A DNA stretch of 64,000 nucleotides. It comes from Bolinopsis microptera (lineage: Eukaryota; Ctenophora; Tentaculata; Lobata; Bolinopsidae). The notes under the pieces were generated by a model, which did no database searches, was not told the DNA's origin, and was given only the letters and a program-made list of their open reading frames with translations. Of the stretch, positions 41,626 to 54,202 are shown piece by piece; positions within the stretch are counted from its first letter, which is position 1, and every line of letters starts with the position of its first letter. The translations under genes and the position numbers were made by a program. The DNA lies in assembly GCF_026151205.1 (NCBI RefSeq), contig NC_087084.1:4023538-4087537 (forward strand). The letters are read 5' to 3'.

Positions 41626-44600
41626 TCAAAGAAATTTGGAAAAGTCGTCTTTAAATCGCTTCACTGTCACTTTTGCCGACATCTCCTCTCGCGCTCCCAC
41701 AGTAGACAGTGCCATTCTTAATTGAGACTCATCAGTCCGCCGTCTCTTCACACTCTGATGTGTTGTTGCTACACCCCTCTCGCAACTCTGGGAATGACAT
41801 TCAAATTCCGCAGTCACTCTACATTCTACAATCTGGTCCATTTCTTCAGCCCTCATGTGGGCTAACACGGGAGGAATTGTTATCTCCTGGGACTTAGTTG
41901 GGCCTTGGTAATTGAGGGTGTAGACAGCGAACGATCCTCTCTCTGGAGGGTTGTAAGGTCCACTTAACTTCTCAAACTTGATTCTGGCCATCGTGCAGTA
42001 ATCCTTAGCATCGAAATCGATTAGTGGGAGGTGGAATTCACGAATCTTTATTTTTTTAGGTAGCTCGTAAAGCTCCTTCCGGCGTCTTTCCTCCTCTTTT
42101 CGCCATTCTTTGATGTTTAACAAACGACGTAGAATATTTCGTCCCTTTTGGCGAATTTCTCTGTCTTGGTCTCCTGAAAATAAAATTCTCAAATTTGGTC
42201 ACAACATTTGTGAACGATACCTTACTGTCACCAAAATGTAAAACAACTAAGTATAGGTTACCCTAAGCCAAAGTTAGCTACATACAATTAAGTGACAGTT
42301 AAGTTTACAATTCTTGCATTTGATAATTGATATTTGTATCATTACCTGTGCCTATTTCAAGCGTTACTCATTAATAAAGTTATAAATACTTCACTCACCA
42401 CACATGGCTATCATTATATTCTCAGGGTGAGCAAACCAAGCATTATTTTGAATACACTTATTTGCCACCTTCCGCTCATCTACCGTGCAAAACGTTTTGA
42501 CAAGCTGTATCTCGTCGAACAAGTGCTTTGCACCATCAATGATGGTGTTCTTGTACTTTACAGCGGAGTACATCTGAAATTATCCCAATTTTGATATATT
42601 ACTCGAATAGTATAGAATATCAATATAGTAGTGACAATCACCTTAAATGTTAATTTACATTGCGGTAAATTGATAAGTCCAAATCACCATTACATCGTCA
42701 TTTGTCAATGATTGTTAAAATATCTGATATTATAGATACCTTGAAATAAACTTTTATTATAAAGATAGATAATCTCTCAAGGATAATCTCTACATAGGTT
42801 CCCAAATTATCCGGTGGTGAGCAATAAAGTCTTAAAATGCGTGATGCGAGCGTTAACCAGCGAGCCTGGTTAACGGGCCCTATCGTTGAGTCTTTCACAC
42901 CACTGATGTCTCCTTTCGAAATTCCAAGTATCAGTTTGTAAAGCAGTCGCCTATCGGTAGACATCTTTTTCACTACCTAAATAAAGGATTCAGTAAGTTT
43001 CAGAACGACTGAGCTTTATTATTATTCAACAAACAAGTCTCTTTATTACATAAACAAAATACCCTTTGCTGCACGTTAAATCTCACAGTTGAAAAGTCAC
43101 ACTGTCACAGTTCGTTCTTTCGTCATCGTGTCCATCACATCAGAAAATATCATTTAGGTTTAAACCTATACCATTAACATACCTCTTCATCTAGCACTTG
43201 GAAGTTCATTTCAATCTTTTTAAATTTCTTTATTTTTAATTTCCAAACATCGGTTTGAATAAGCTGTCCAATGACACCACCGTACGCCCCACAACCTGAG
43301 GATGAGAGAATAGTGAAATATCAGCTTAACAATTTCAGCGCCCATAGTTTTAGCTAAGTTGCACTTTCGTGTGCCACGACAGTGCCATTGGTATCCAGAT
43401 GTATGACCGACAATATTATATATATACTGCTAAAACATCAAACAAACCTTTTGCCTTTCCGTCGTAATAGAAGAAAATAGCTCGGAGTACCAATTCAACG
43501 TGATGGAGTAGACATATACTACGTTGTAAGGCTCTTCCCAGAAACTCCTCAAGATAATGAAAGGCCCCATTCTGGAATAGCAGCAATTTAAAAAAATTAA
43601 CATAAGATTTATAGACCAACCATGACTACCAATGTGACCACTTACCAAATGTACTTTAGCCACATAAACTTAACTATATTCATGTTTCACACAGTGAAAA
43701 TTTAAAAAAACGTGATTTTTACTTACAAATGGACCAGAGTTTGAAGCGGTGGCATCTCCTCCAACACAAATCAGCGCTTCGGATTGGATCTTGTGATCCT
43801 CTAGAAACTTTAACACTTGAGCAGCAACATCTCTACCTATCAAAAATCAAAATTAATTTGTCATATTGGCGGGTGAGTCATAGCTGTGCTTACAAAAACC
43901 ACGCACAGCTCTCAAGTAACAGCAGGAGTAAGTTTAGCTTCGTCAACTTGAAGTAAAAGTGATATGTAACTTAGAATACAACAAATGCGTGTTTTAATTA
44001 ATACCTGTTCCACTGGTTGAGCAGAAACCGACAAACTTCTTCTCCGGTTGCAGGACTATCGTGTAGAAATCCACAGTAGTGTTAATCACCTTGCGATCTT
44101 TATCTTTACAAATCTTACTTTTCTTTCCGTCAAAAAAGAGTCCTTAATAGAAGTATTAAATTTGGTTAGAAAAATAGCTAATGTTATATTCGCCACAATT
44201 CGCTGCAATCCGAAAGAAGCTTCGACATCAAGTGCCAACGATTTTATGACAAATTTAATGCACTATACTTATTCAAGCCAAATATTTAACTAGTTTTTCA
44301 ACTAGAGCTAATATAATATATGATTTATCATATCTACCTCTCATATTCAACTTCGAAAGAGCTAAAACTCGCTCAATACCATCTTTCCGTATAGCAGATT
44401 CTACCATGCTCCTTGTAACTACAGGTCTGGGTCCTTCAATACCAACTGTGTTATACAAAATATTAGAAACTGCAGTCATTATTCTGGCATTGTCTTCAGA
44501 CCCCGCTGCAGATCGTGCCAGCTCAGCTCCCATCTGCTCTAGTGGCAATTTCAGAAAATTCGACACATTGACTGTGGGTTTCTTCTCGCCAACTTTTGAA

Positions 44601-45590
44601 TTAACTGGACAATAGTCGGGGTCTGCAGCTTTGTTATCAGGTATCGAGTGACAGCTACTCATCGTTCTCTCGTCAAAAAATGGCTGAAATAACAAGCGTA
44701 TTAGTAACAATCTGTCCTTTGTTAGAATCTTACTTTTATTGCCCAAGCCCTGAATGAATTTCATCTCTATCATTCCGATAAGTACTTAGAGTTAGTCCAA
44801 TTTAAATTTACTAGATATCGTTCTTTAAATTTAAAAATGGTCTAAACACTTAACTTCCTACATATTTTCATTGACTATAAATAGCTTTGTCTCAGTATGC
44901 CTTGTTGTACTCAGCAATTATAGAATTAGACATAGTTCTCATACTAATTCTTATTAAAATTTTATAAGTTCGTACTGGTTGGGAAGTGTCTGTTGTCAGA
45001 AGAGATGGCGTTGTGTTCTGTGAGCCTGATGCTTGCTCATCGTCCTCAACAATTCGAATACTGGCTGATGCTCGTACGGGAAAATCAAATACTGGCTGCC
45101 GTTCCAATACTGATCTTTGTCCCTTTGGGAAGATCTGAAACTCTTCGAGAAGGGTCTTGTTAAAGTCATCCTTATTCTTCTGTTTGGACTTTGGGTTCAA
45201 TTTTCGTCGTTTCCCATCGATACGCTCTAACCGACTGAAAAGTTTAAATTTGAAGATCAAATTTATTGATGTTGTCATGTATCAGACTCGTATCTCATTA
45301 AATTACTATAAGCGAAATCAGTTTACAAACAATAAATAAAATACTTACTCGACGATGTAGACTGTGCGTCGTTTTAATTCGGCGGGCTGAAGGTCTGAAA
45401 GAACAACACCAGCAAATGTCAAAATATCTACAGCAACAGCTCGATAAATATCAGTGACTTTCCATTGTATTCCTTCGGCAGATGCCTTTTTCATGTGATA
45501 AGCTAAACTACTGAATGCATCCTTTATTAAAAGAGGTCGTCCTTCAACGGAAAGAATATCAAAGGGTTCGACAAACTGATCGAGCTTCAT
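41626..45590 (-). CDS. Gene T: transposase-like protein with RNase H-type DDE core, ten exons, intact
   Basis: Exons: 45590-45349, 45234-44976, 44683-44338, 44142-44005, 43836-43727, 43571-43448, 43295-43183, 42976-42740, 42573-42399, 42173-41626. All junctions agree in phase and the joined frame encodes 763 residues without a stop. The middle carries LFFDGKKSK, ICVGGDATASNSG, EEFLGRALQRSICLLHHVEL, NQARWLTLASRILRLY and NNAWFAHPENIMIAM. This order matches an uncharacterised transposon-associated family frequent in cnidarian and insect genomes (LYFDGRKD, GxDGTxxNTG, ExLGRPLQWxxCxLHxNELPLRHL, HxRWLTTANRILRLY), recalled from memory. D in FFDGK and D in GGDAT are plausible catalytic aspartates. 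It sits between the long TIRs, so it is the likely mobilising enzyme. I cannot name the superfamily. Confidence 0.83.
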
Positions 45591-45619
45591 TTTTACAAAT
45601 GAAGCTGCTTAGAAAATCC

Positions 45620-46200
45620 CGTGGTTTCATGTTTTCGTAACTTGCGGTCATTTGAACGCGTTGTTATAACGATCTCTAGATAATTTGGTCTACGATTAAC
45701 TTATGAAGTTGGAGGTAACGTTGTTAAAACTTTGCAAGACTGCCCAAGATTGAGTAGCGGTAAAGTTTTGATTGATAAAATGAGAACAAGTTACCACAGC
45801 AAATATATGCTGTCCTCGTATCTTGCGGTCGATTAAACGCTCGGTTCATGGTCCAGCTTCCCAAAACGATTTGGGCTATGATTGCCCTGAAACTCAATTG
45901 GTCAGAGATGAAAGTGTTAAAACTGCTCAAGAAAATTTGAAACATTCTAAAAACTGCTCTAATGCTCACAATTGAGTAGCGGCTCGGCGAAAGTTTTGTT
46001 TAATATGATAACAACAAGTTACAACAGCAATTAGTATACTGTTCAGGTTCTCGTATCTTGCGGTTAATTGAACTTGGCCAATAGTTTTCAAACGATTTGT
46101 AATGATAATTGCTCTGAATTTCCCCATGGAGATCGTCTTAAATGCTATATTCTGTGACATGATTGCAAGGTACGACGTATAGCGTTCACATGACAAACCT
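45620..46200. repeat. Diverged tandem repeats upstream of gene T
   Basis: TTGAGTAGCGG...AAAGTTTTG, AACAAGTTAC and CTCGTATCTTGCGGT recur near 45751 and 45972 with a further partial copy near 45630; period about 220 bp. They lie just 5' of the start codon, where a promoter is expected. Confidence 0.7.
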
Positions 46201-46204
46201 CAGT

Positions 46205-47017
46205 CCTCACGTCAAATTGATAGCTACAATAGTACATCATAGCAAAACAACTGAACATTACACGTGAAACTTGTTACTGCCATGTGATACCTGCGGGAAT
46301 GTTATCGAAACGCCTATGCGCTGACGACAGTGCAACGAGAGGGCCGCGAGAGTGCCACGACAGCCGTGACAATACCATCGGGATTAGGATGTATGACTGA
46401 ATCATGAGCATGAATAATTATCTCCCTGACAAAAATGTCCGATAAGCTAAGATATATATCGGAATCCACAACATATATGTATCATAAATTAGTTTTAAAC
46501 TAATTACAACACTACAAATCTATTACCAATTACATTTATTGGGAATTATGTAATGTAACGTGACGGAAATATTATAAACGGGCATATCAGCTGTTCAAGC
46601 CCAGGATGCACCACATGAAGAATTCGTTGTTACTTTGTTTGAAAAGTATTAATATAGTAATATATATCAACGTATACTTTGACGTGTTACTGTGACATGT
46701 TACTTTATCGGACGTATCGGAAACCATTCAGGACAGGGTTCTTTGAGCCTTGTTTGCGTCCAGGGATAAGCTGAAGATTGGTTGCCATTGTGGATTGCGA
46801 TAACTGATCTCCATACCGCTCTCCTATATAAGCAATATGTATTGCAGGCTGTGATGTGATCGACAGTTGTGATGTGATCAACAGCTTGTTACAGCTTGTT
46901 AGTGTACACTGTACGGCTAGCACGATCCTGTCCTCAAATAGTTTAATCGTCAATCACGTATCGATGGATCATGATACCTCAATAGATTACGTCAGCATTA
47001 TTTATTTATATTTACAG
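46205..47017. other. Transposon interior, no gene recognised
   Basis: AT-rich sequence between the tandem repeats and the right TIR. The small minus frame at 46705-46953 has no recognisable motif. CTGACGACAGTGCAACGAGA and GTGCCACGACAG near 46320 are GC-richer but show nothing I recognise. Confidence 0.4.
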
Positions 47018-49142
47018 AACTGATAACATGGTCGCCTTCCATCCGTTTACGAATACGTTTTTGACGCTGCCTGTTTCGTGCATCGGTTGCGAGGCCGAGA
47101 TCGAAACTGATTACGCGTACGATTTATTTATATTTCATAACTAGCAAGCCGCTGATAATTTTAACTTTGTGTTCATGTGTCGGCTAGAGAAAAACAACAA
47201 TTTTAGATCTCTTTCTCCTTCTCCTCATTCATCATTACCAACATCTTATCATAGTTGTACAATTTTTGTGGTTGTAAACTTTTGTTTCTCTGGCATTTGA
47301 TCGTTCACGTAATTCCAACAAGAATTAATGCAGATTGCTAGATGTGTACTGCACTCATCACTTCAACAGTGTACTATTCTTATATCATAATATATATAGT
47401 TACACAACTAATTAACTCAACTACGTTCGTATGTTACATACCTCGAGGCCCTCAAGGTCTAGTAATATACGAGCACGATTCTGCAGAATAATTGGGTTAT
47501 ATTGAGACATTTAACTTGAATGGCTTACAGATGGCTGCTCCAATATACGCTCCAATAACGTGACGTCACGCTAATTTGGGAGGAAAACACACAATTTTTA
47601 ATTGTTAATTAAAATAGGTTAATGGTATTCAATTTCAAAACGCAGATTATTGTCATGACGGCAAAAGGTATATCTTTTATTTCCAATTTGCTGCGAAAAT
47701 ATTGGCAGATGTGCAAAAATCCCAAGCCTACCTAACTGGTGCATTTCGCCGATCTATTGTGGTTGCGAGAAGAATTATTTGATGCGCGGCGCGACCCAGT
47801 AGTGCATCGCGCTACAAACTGAACACCAGTGGCGTGAAGGTAGCCTTTTCAACATTGAGGACTCTGTCATTGTACTCACGTTTTTGACTCCGTTTAATAC
47901 ACATTGTATAAAAACATTACAACAGGCTTTCTCTCCGCTTACAACGTGTATCAAGACTTTGTGTACGATTTACATGCGAAACAATAATTATATTTGTGGG
48001 TATAAATACTTCATGATTGATTATGGATGTATTAATTGCACATGCGAGAGATAATTTTTGGCACAAAACTATTAAAAAATTTCAGGAGCGCCGCGCACAT
48101 TTTCTTCGATTGTAATTTTGATCGAAGTATGAAAATCGAGCGCTGAAGCAATTACTGTGATATTCAATACGAGTACGATATAATTTTGTAATGTGGTATT
48201 GTTGTATTTTAAATTTTGTCTGCCTCTGTTTGATTATTGTTTCGATGTGCAATTTGATTATTAACTATGTTTTCATTTATGTTTTTATTGTTTAAGTATG
48301 TGGTGTCCTCAATCATACTAATTCCTATCGTTTTTACTGTATTATTTGTCTCTCACAAGTCGTTTTTGTTTGTCATACTTTTTATCTTCACCATAAGGAA
48401 AGCAAAATTTGGCCGGCCTTTGGTAAATGATCATGTCTCTCACATTGGCTAAACGCGAAACTGGATCAATCCCCAACATCAGAGACATGATCATTTTCAT
48501 TATCGTGATTGGTTGATCAACCAAATCGGTTTTCGTAGATCCTCTACAGCTATACACTGTCGGCGATGTAAAATTGCTCTATGCTGAATGAACCATTTTG
48601 ATCATTCAATATAATCACCTAGCTTTTCTTTAAATCCTGAAAGTCCACTATATTATTAGATTATTATCATTACAATTCTCAATGATATCATCCGATTTTT
48701 TTGCAATCAGTAACATCCTTTCACAACCACATGTGTATTCTTGTTAACTTATAGCAGGAAATATTAACAATAAAACACATTTCACCTGCTTCGCATTTCA
48801 CCTGCAGACAGACGCAGACTGCGTTTTGATCTACTCAGAACCTGTATAATCTCTATCAGGGGGTACAGAGGTACCAGAACCCTTCCACCCACGGCAATAA
48901 GTGATTTGGACCTTAACCTGATCAACACTTTTAAACCCTAAAAGGTCATGGAGTGCTTGTTGGATGGGGGGTCTAAACTACTTATTGTTGTGATGTGATT
49001 TAGTGGATTTTACATATATTATTACAAAGGGTTTTATTTTTACCTCAGTTTTTAAATTTGTACCATTTTTACAGAATTTTTATAGTTATAATTATTTTTA
49101 TATAGGGTCATTGCTATATTATGTGTATATTGTTTGAATATT
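47018..49142. repeat. Right long terminal inverted repeat
   Basis: Mirrors 38549-39765 except for about 1.07 kb at 47735-48800. It carries CCAAT at 47552 and TGACGTCA at 47561-47568. Confidence 0.85.
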
Positions 49143-49774
49143 TTCACCTGCTTTAGAAGATTAATTGTTGATTTAGCACATTCTGAACAGTTTTGTTCTA
49201 AGTCAAATCACAGATTTTTTCCATTTCCCCTTTTGTAAAAAGGCAATAGTGAAAGGTTACAAAAAAACGTGGATTTTGGAGATAGCGGAGGCGGGTCTGA
49301 ATATGGTGTCATTCCTTTCTTTCGTTCGTTAGTTACCATGACAACTTACCGTGCACGCGCGCGAGGATTGCTTGCGGAGATGTGGTGTATAGCTAGCCTG
49401 TGGTCAATGCGCGGCGCGATTTTAATGTATACTATGTAATGTATAGTATTAGGTAATAAGCCCAATTTGTGCGTGGCGTTATAGCACGCGTAGTGTACTG
49501 ATGTGTTTCAATATCATTATTATGAAGTGAGCTGATTTATGAGCTTATTATAACCATTGACACAAAGGCCACAATCTTTCGCCAGCTCTCCAATATCCAC
49601 CATGAAGCTGCATTTTATATCCTTGAACTACACAATATAAACTAAAGTATGTTTTAGTGTAGACTTTTTGTCACAACAAGACTGCAACCTATAGTAACAA
49701 CTATCATAAACAGAACCCCTAATGTCTACTAAAAAATTTCTTCTAGTCCTTATATGAGCCTTGTCTCTAAAAAC

Positions 49775-49995
49775 CTAACTGAACTAGCGTTTCGGTGTGT
49801 GCAAAAGCTTTTGGCACGCGCATTCCTTGCCCCGTTAGTTACCTGTCCTTCTAAACCCAAACTAGCAGTCAAGGACAAAAAGTCATGTAATACACCAAAT
49901 GGGCATTATATTTTATGAATTGTTTTACATCTTTTATTCTGTAAAATGTGCTAAAATTAAATTTCTTGTTTCATTGAAAATTTCTTGTTTCATTG
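49775..49995 (-). repeat. Dispersed repeat copy (inverted partner 12165-12375)
   Basis: TCGGTGTGTGCAAAAGCTTT, ATTCCTTGCCCCGTTAGTTA and TTTCTTGTTTCATTG mirror the copy near 12.2 kb. Confidence 0.75.
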
Positions 49996-50005
49996 ATTAG
50001 AGCTT

Positions 50006-50661
50006 ATAATACCTTCCGGGAATTATATCCACTAAAAGTCTCCGACACTGAGAGCTGATAATTTGCCGATATATCCCGCAAGGGAAGCCAAGGTATTATC
50101 AGCATAGACCTCAGACTGGCTGGCGGCAAGTTGTAAAACAAATAACACTGGCGTTCTATATATTAGACACTATATTGTATCATGCGCACGTATCGGATTA
50201 CACCCCTTCCAATTCGGAACCGGAAAATATTATAATACATAATAGCTTGGTAATTTCGTGCCCGCGCGTTCCCTCCAGCAAGCTGTCGGGAATTATCGCG
50301 CTCAGCACTCATTAGCCAAGCTATTATTATATTATAATACCTTCCGGGAATTATATCCACTAAAAGTCTCCGACACTGAGAGCTGATAATTTGCCGATAT
50401 ATCCCGCAAGGGAAGCCAAGGTATTATCAGCATAGACCTCAGACTGGCTGGCGGCAAGTTGTAAAACAAATAACACTGGCGTTCTATATATTAGACACTA
50501 TATTGTATCATGCGCACGTATCGGATTACACCCCTTCCAATTCGGAACCGGAAAATATTATAATACATAATAGCTTGGTAATTTCGTGCCCGCGCGTTCC
50601 CTCCAGCAAGCTGTCGGGAATTATCGCGCTCAGCACTCATTAGCCAAGCTATTATTATATT
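50006..50661. repeat. 328-bp tandem duplication
   Basis: Two virtually identical 328-bp units (50006-50333, 50334-50661). Each has internal inverted repeats (AATAGCTTGG / CCAAGCTATT and ATACCTT / AAGGTAT), so each may be a MITE-like unit. No coding content seen. Confidence 0.92.
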
Positions 50662-51055
50662 ATATTTATACAGGGTGGGCCAAAAGTCAGTGGGCCTACG
50701 TTGGCCTTAATAGCTCAGTCACTAAGTGCCCAATTGAAATAATTCTTTCTGGTATGACTTACTGCCACCACTGGTTCGAGGAATTTGTCAAATCGATAAA
50801 TATTAGAGTTCATTTTTTTCAAATGAAGGTTCATTTTTGTATTTATTTGATAGTTTTGATAGTCGAATCGAGCTAAATTTCATTGAATTGTGTTTGGCCA
50901 TTCGAATTACGTTTGTCCTGAAAAAATTAGAACTTAAGCTTCTCAGATGACCGAGATATGAAGCATAACGAGTTTATTCATTACGTGTGATCAGGTGATT
51001 GGTTTACCTAATCACGTGATTAGGTGACCCCGTTAACCACCCCGTTAAACATTAT

Positions 51056-53697
51056 GGGGGGGGGGGTCAACCTCATTTTACCTCATGAGGCCAGCCAAAA
51101 AAGGCAAAATTGGGATGAGGTAAAATGAGGTAAAATGAGGTAAATAAATCTAGTTTTCTAAGCCTTTTTTTAGAGACAAAAAAGGTTTATTCGAAGTCAT
51201 TATACTATGATTCGAGGCTGTGCATGGTCTCCCATGATATTTAATGGTTTATTAGGGGTGATGTGGTCCCTGGGAAGGGGCATTCCCAGTTTAACCTACT
51301 TACTCTCCAAACTTGGGGTTAATAAAACTTCGCATTATAATTATTATTTATGAAAAGAAAATTGGACATTTCAATTTCCATGATCCATTAGGATATTGTA
51401 AATAGCACTTGCTAAGTTTTGTAAAGGAATTAGCAATAACTTTAGTGTCACTTTGGCAGTTGCCAATTTATGGGGATATTTCCGCATTGCATGACATGGA
51501 CCATTTAAATAATATCTTAATTTGATATTGCGATTATCGAGTCACTCTGAAACAAATTTTGTCTAACTAGACCAAATGTAAACAACAGTTGTGCATGGAA
51601 CTGGATTGGATATCTACATGAATTTAGTCGAAATTGCATAGTGAAAGGTAAGCACGTGGGCGGTCGTACATACAGACATTCGACTACATCACAAATAATT
51701 CTTTGAATTATAGTAGAGATTACTCATGTAATAAACTCATACTTCATACAATTCTAAGTTCTTATGTACATGTTCATTGTTCATGATTCGCTGTAGAATA
51801 AAGGGCGGTTCACAAAACCACCTTTCGTTTAAATAATTAGATATCACCTCTAATTAGTTGCTCTATAGGGTCGGGAACAACCAAAAAATTGTGTGTGTCT
51901 CTACGGTTTCGTATAATACTGACTTGGGCCACGCCCATATTTTTCACCAATTTTTAACAGGTAAAATTCTCTAAATCGTCAATTTAGTCACGAAGGAGTA
52001 TGGAAGGAGTTCTAAATGTGTGCTCCTCTAATATAAACAGTAGGAAATGGTTAACTTTAGTCGAGGTTTCAGGTCTCTACAATGTCAGGAAGTTCCTGCA
52101 GGAATTTGCGCATTGTGCTGAAGTGCAAGATTTACAGCGCCAAAAGCGAAGGTCGTAGAGACATGAGACCTTGACTAAAGTTAACCATTTCATACCATTG
52201 CTATAAGAGTATGCCACTTTCAGAGTCCTGAACACACTCCCATATCTCTTATTTCTTAATCGTCAATTATATGAATTTTACCTGTTAAAATATATCATCT
52301 TTAACTGATATCAATTTAGTTTAACACTGTTAATTTTTTTTTAAATATTATACTTCACACCAAACTAACGCACAATATGATAATATAAAAAAGGAAGGTT
52401 TTCCTTGGATTCCAAATTCAACTTTGATTATATCCTGGCACTGATTATCATTTCTCGATTGTTCTCCATTTTCCAATGCTGAATGCAGTCAGCAAGTTCC
52501 AATTAAGGTAGACTAGGTTTTCGAATCTTCTTATTCTTCATATTATGTTCAGAAGGGGCTGTTACGAGAGGAATATCTTCTTGGAACAAGAGAATTAATG
52601 AGGTCTTCATTTATTTCTTCATAACTCGTCAGTGACAGTCCGGACAGGATGAGCATTGACGAGATCCACTGATTACTTCATAGCTCGTCATTGATAGGAT
52701 CAGTATTAAATGAGGTCGAATGATTACTTCATAGCTCGTCACTAACTGGATCAGCATAACATGACTAACAACTAACGAGGTCCAGTGATCTCTTGCTGAT
52801 ACGTCAAGACAAGATCAGTAAATAGTTAAAAATATCGAAAAAAATTAGCTTAGAAATTACAGAGTACAAATGCCTTCTTCACAACTAACTCTTCGGCCTC
52901 ATCTTTTTAAATCACTCATTCCCTCTGAAACAAGATAATGCTTAGGACTAGGAGGAACTTAGTTAACTTCTTGTATGATTCGGTAAGAGGAAAATTCCTT
53001 AGTAAGCTAACATTCTTTTGTAGAATGTTACCACTTATCATATCTGTTATCCAGCATAATCCCACAACTAGACCCTCTTATTCTTGAGTCTTGACAATGA
53101 CAGTAGCAATGTATACTATTTTGATGCTCGATCCAGGTCTCCAAGAAAACCTTCCTTTTTATATTCTCATATTGTGTGTTAGTTTGGTGTGAAGTATTAT
53201 TTTCTTTTTTAAAACTAACAGTGTTAAACTAAAATGATATCAGTAAAAGATGATATATTTTAACAGGTAAAATTCATATAATTGACGATTAAGAGATATG
53301 GGAGTGTGTTCAGGACTCTGAAAGTGGCATACTCTTATAGCAATGGTATGAAATGGTTAACTTTAGTCAAGGTCTCATGTCTCTACGACCTTCGCTTTTG
53401 GCGCTGTGAATCTTGCGCTTCAAGCGCAATGCGCAAATTCCTGCAGGAACTTCCCGACAATGTAGAGACCTGAGACCTCTACTAAAGTTAACCATTTCCT
53501 ACTGTTTTTATTAGAGGAGCACACATTTAGAACTCCTTCCATACTCCTTCGTGACTAAATTGACGATTTAGATAATTTTACCTGTTAAAATTTTTGCCGA
53601 GATTTACCTCATTTTACCTCATGAGGCCAGCCAAAAAAGGCAAAATTGGGATGAGGTAAAATGAGGTAAAATGAGGTTGACCCCCCCCCCCCCCCCC
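51056..53697. mobile_element. Poly-G-ended inverted-repeat element with nested foldback
   Basis: Starts GGGGGGTCAACCTCATTTTA and ends with the reverse complement and about 17 C. ATTATGGG occurs at the left edge (51051-51058) and the right edge (53698-53705), fitting an 8-bp target duplication. The terminal repeats of about 95 bp include CATGAGGCCAGCC and AGGTAAAATGAGG. Inside is a second inverted pair, 51952-52410 with 53140-53593. No transposase. Confidence 0.82.
51952..53593. repeat. Nested foldback with about 455-bp arms
   Basis: Left arm 51952-52410 (TTTTAACAGGTAAAATT outward) and right arm 53140-53593 are reverse complements. Each arm has its own hairpin around TCTCTAC / GTAGAGA. The loop 52411-53139 holds about three diverged 57-bp repeats at 52605-52800 (CTTCATAGCTCGTCA). 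Confidence 0.87.
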
Positions 53698-54038
53698 ATT
53701 ATGGGAATTGTTAAGGGTGCCCAATTAAGGTGTCGTGTCACGGTGTCACATAATCACCCAGTCAATGTTGTTAACGAGATACAGAAAATGCTTGATCCCG
53801 GAACCGGGAATCCTGGTCACTTCCTGGTTTTTGGTGGTATATTGTTAATCGTAGTGTGGAATATATCAATAAAACTTCATATGATTACTATATGATATAA
53901 TTATAATTAAAGTGATATTTTCTGAATAGATTTATTTTGAGATAATAGTATATTTGTGTTTCACTGATTTGTAAACTGAAGACGTAAATAGTTGTTTGTT
54001 GCTGAATATTTTCACCTCACCCTTTAGAACCGCTCTGA

Positions 54039-54078
54039 CATGGTTAGTACCTGACACTTGTGTCAGTTGCTAACCATA
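54039..54078. repeat. Short hairpin upstream of the TMEM260-like gene
   Basis: ATGGTTAGTACCTGACAC is mirrored by GTGTCAGTTGCTAACCAT around a 2-3 nt loop, about 125 bp before the start codon. Confidence 0.7.
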
Positions 54079-54202
54079 TAATAGGCGGTATACAAGCACA
54101 TTATTTCATTTCATTTATCAAATAAGATTATGGCTACTAATCATTGTTGTTTTGCTTAGTAATATTACTCAATAATTAGATTCCACTCCAGCATAATAAT
54201 TA

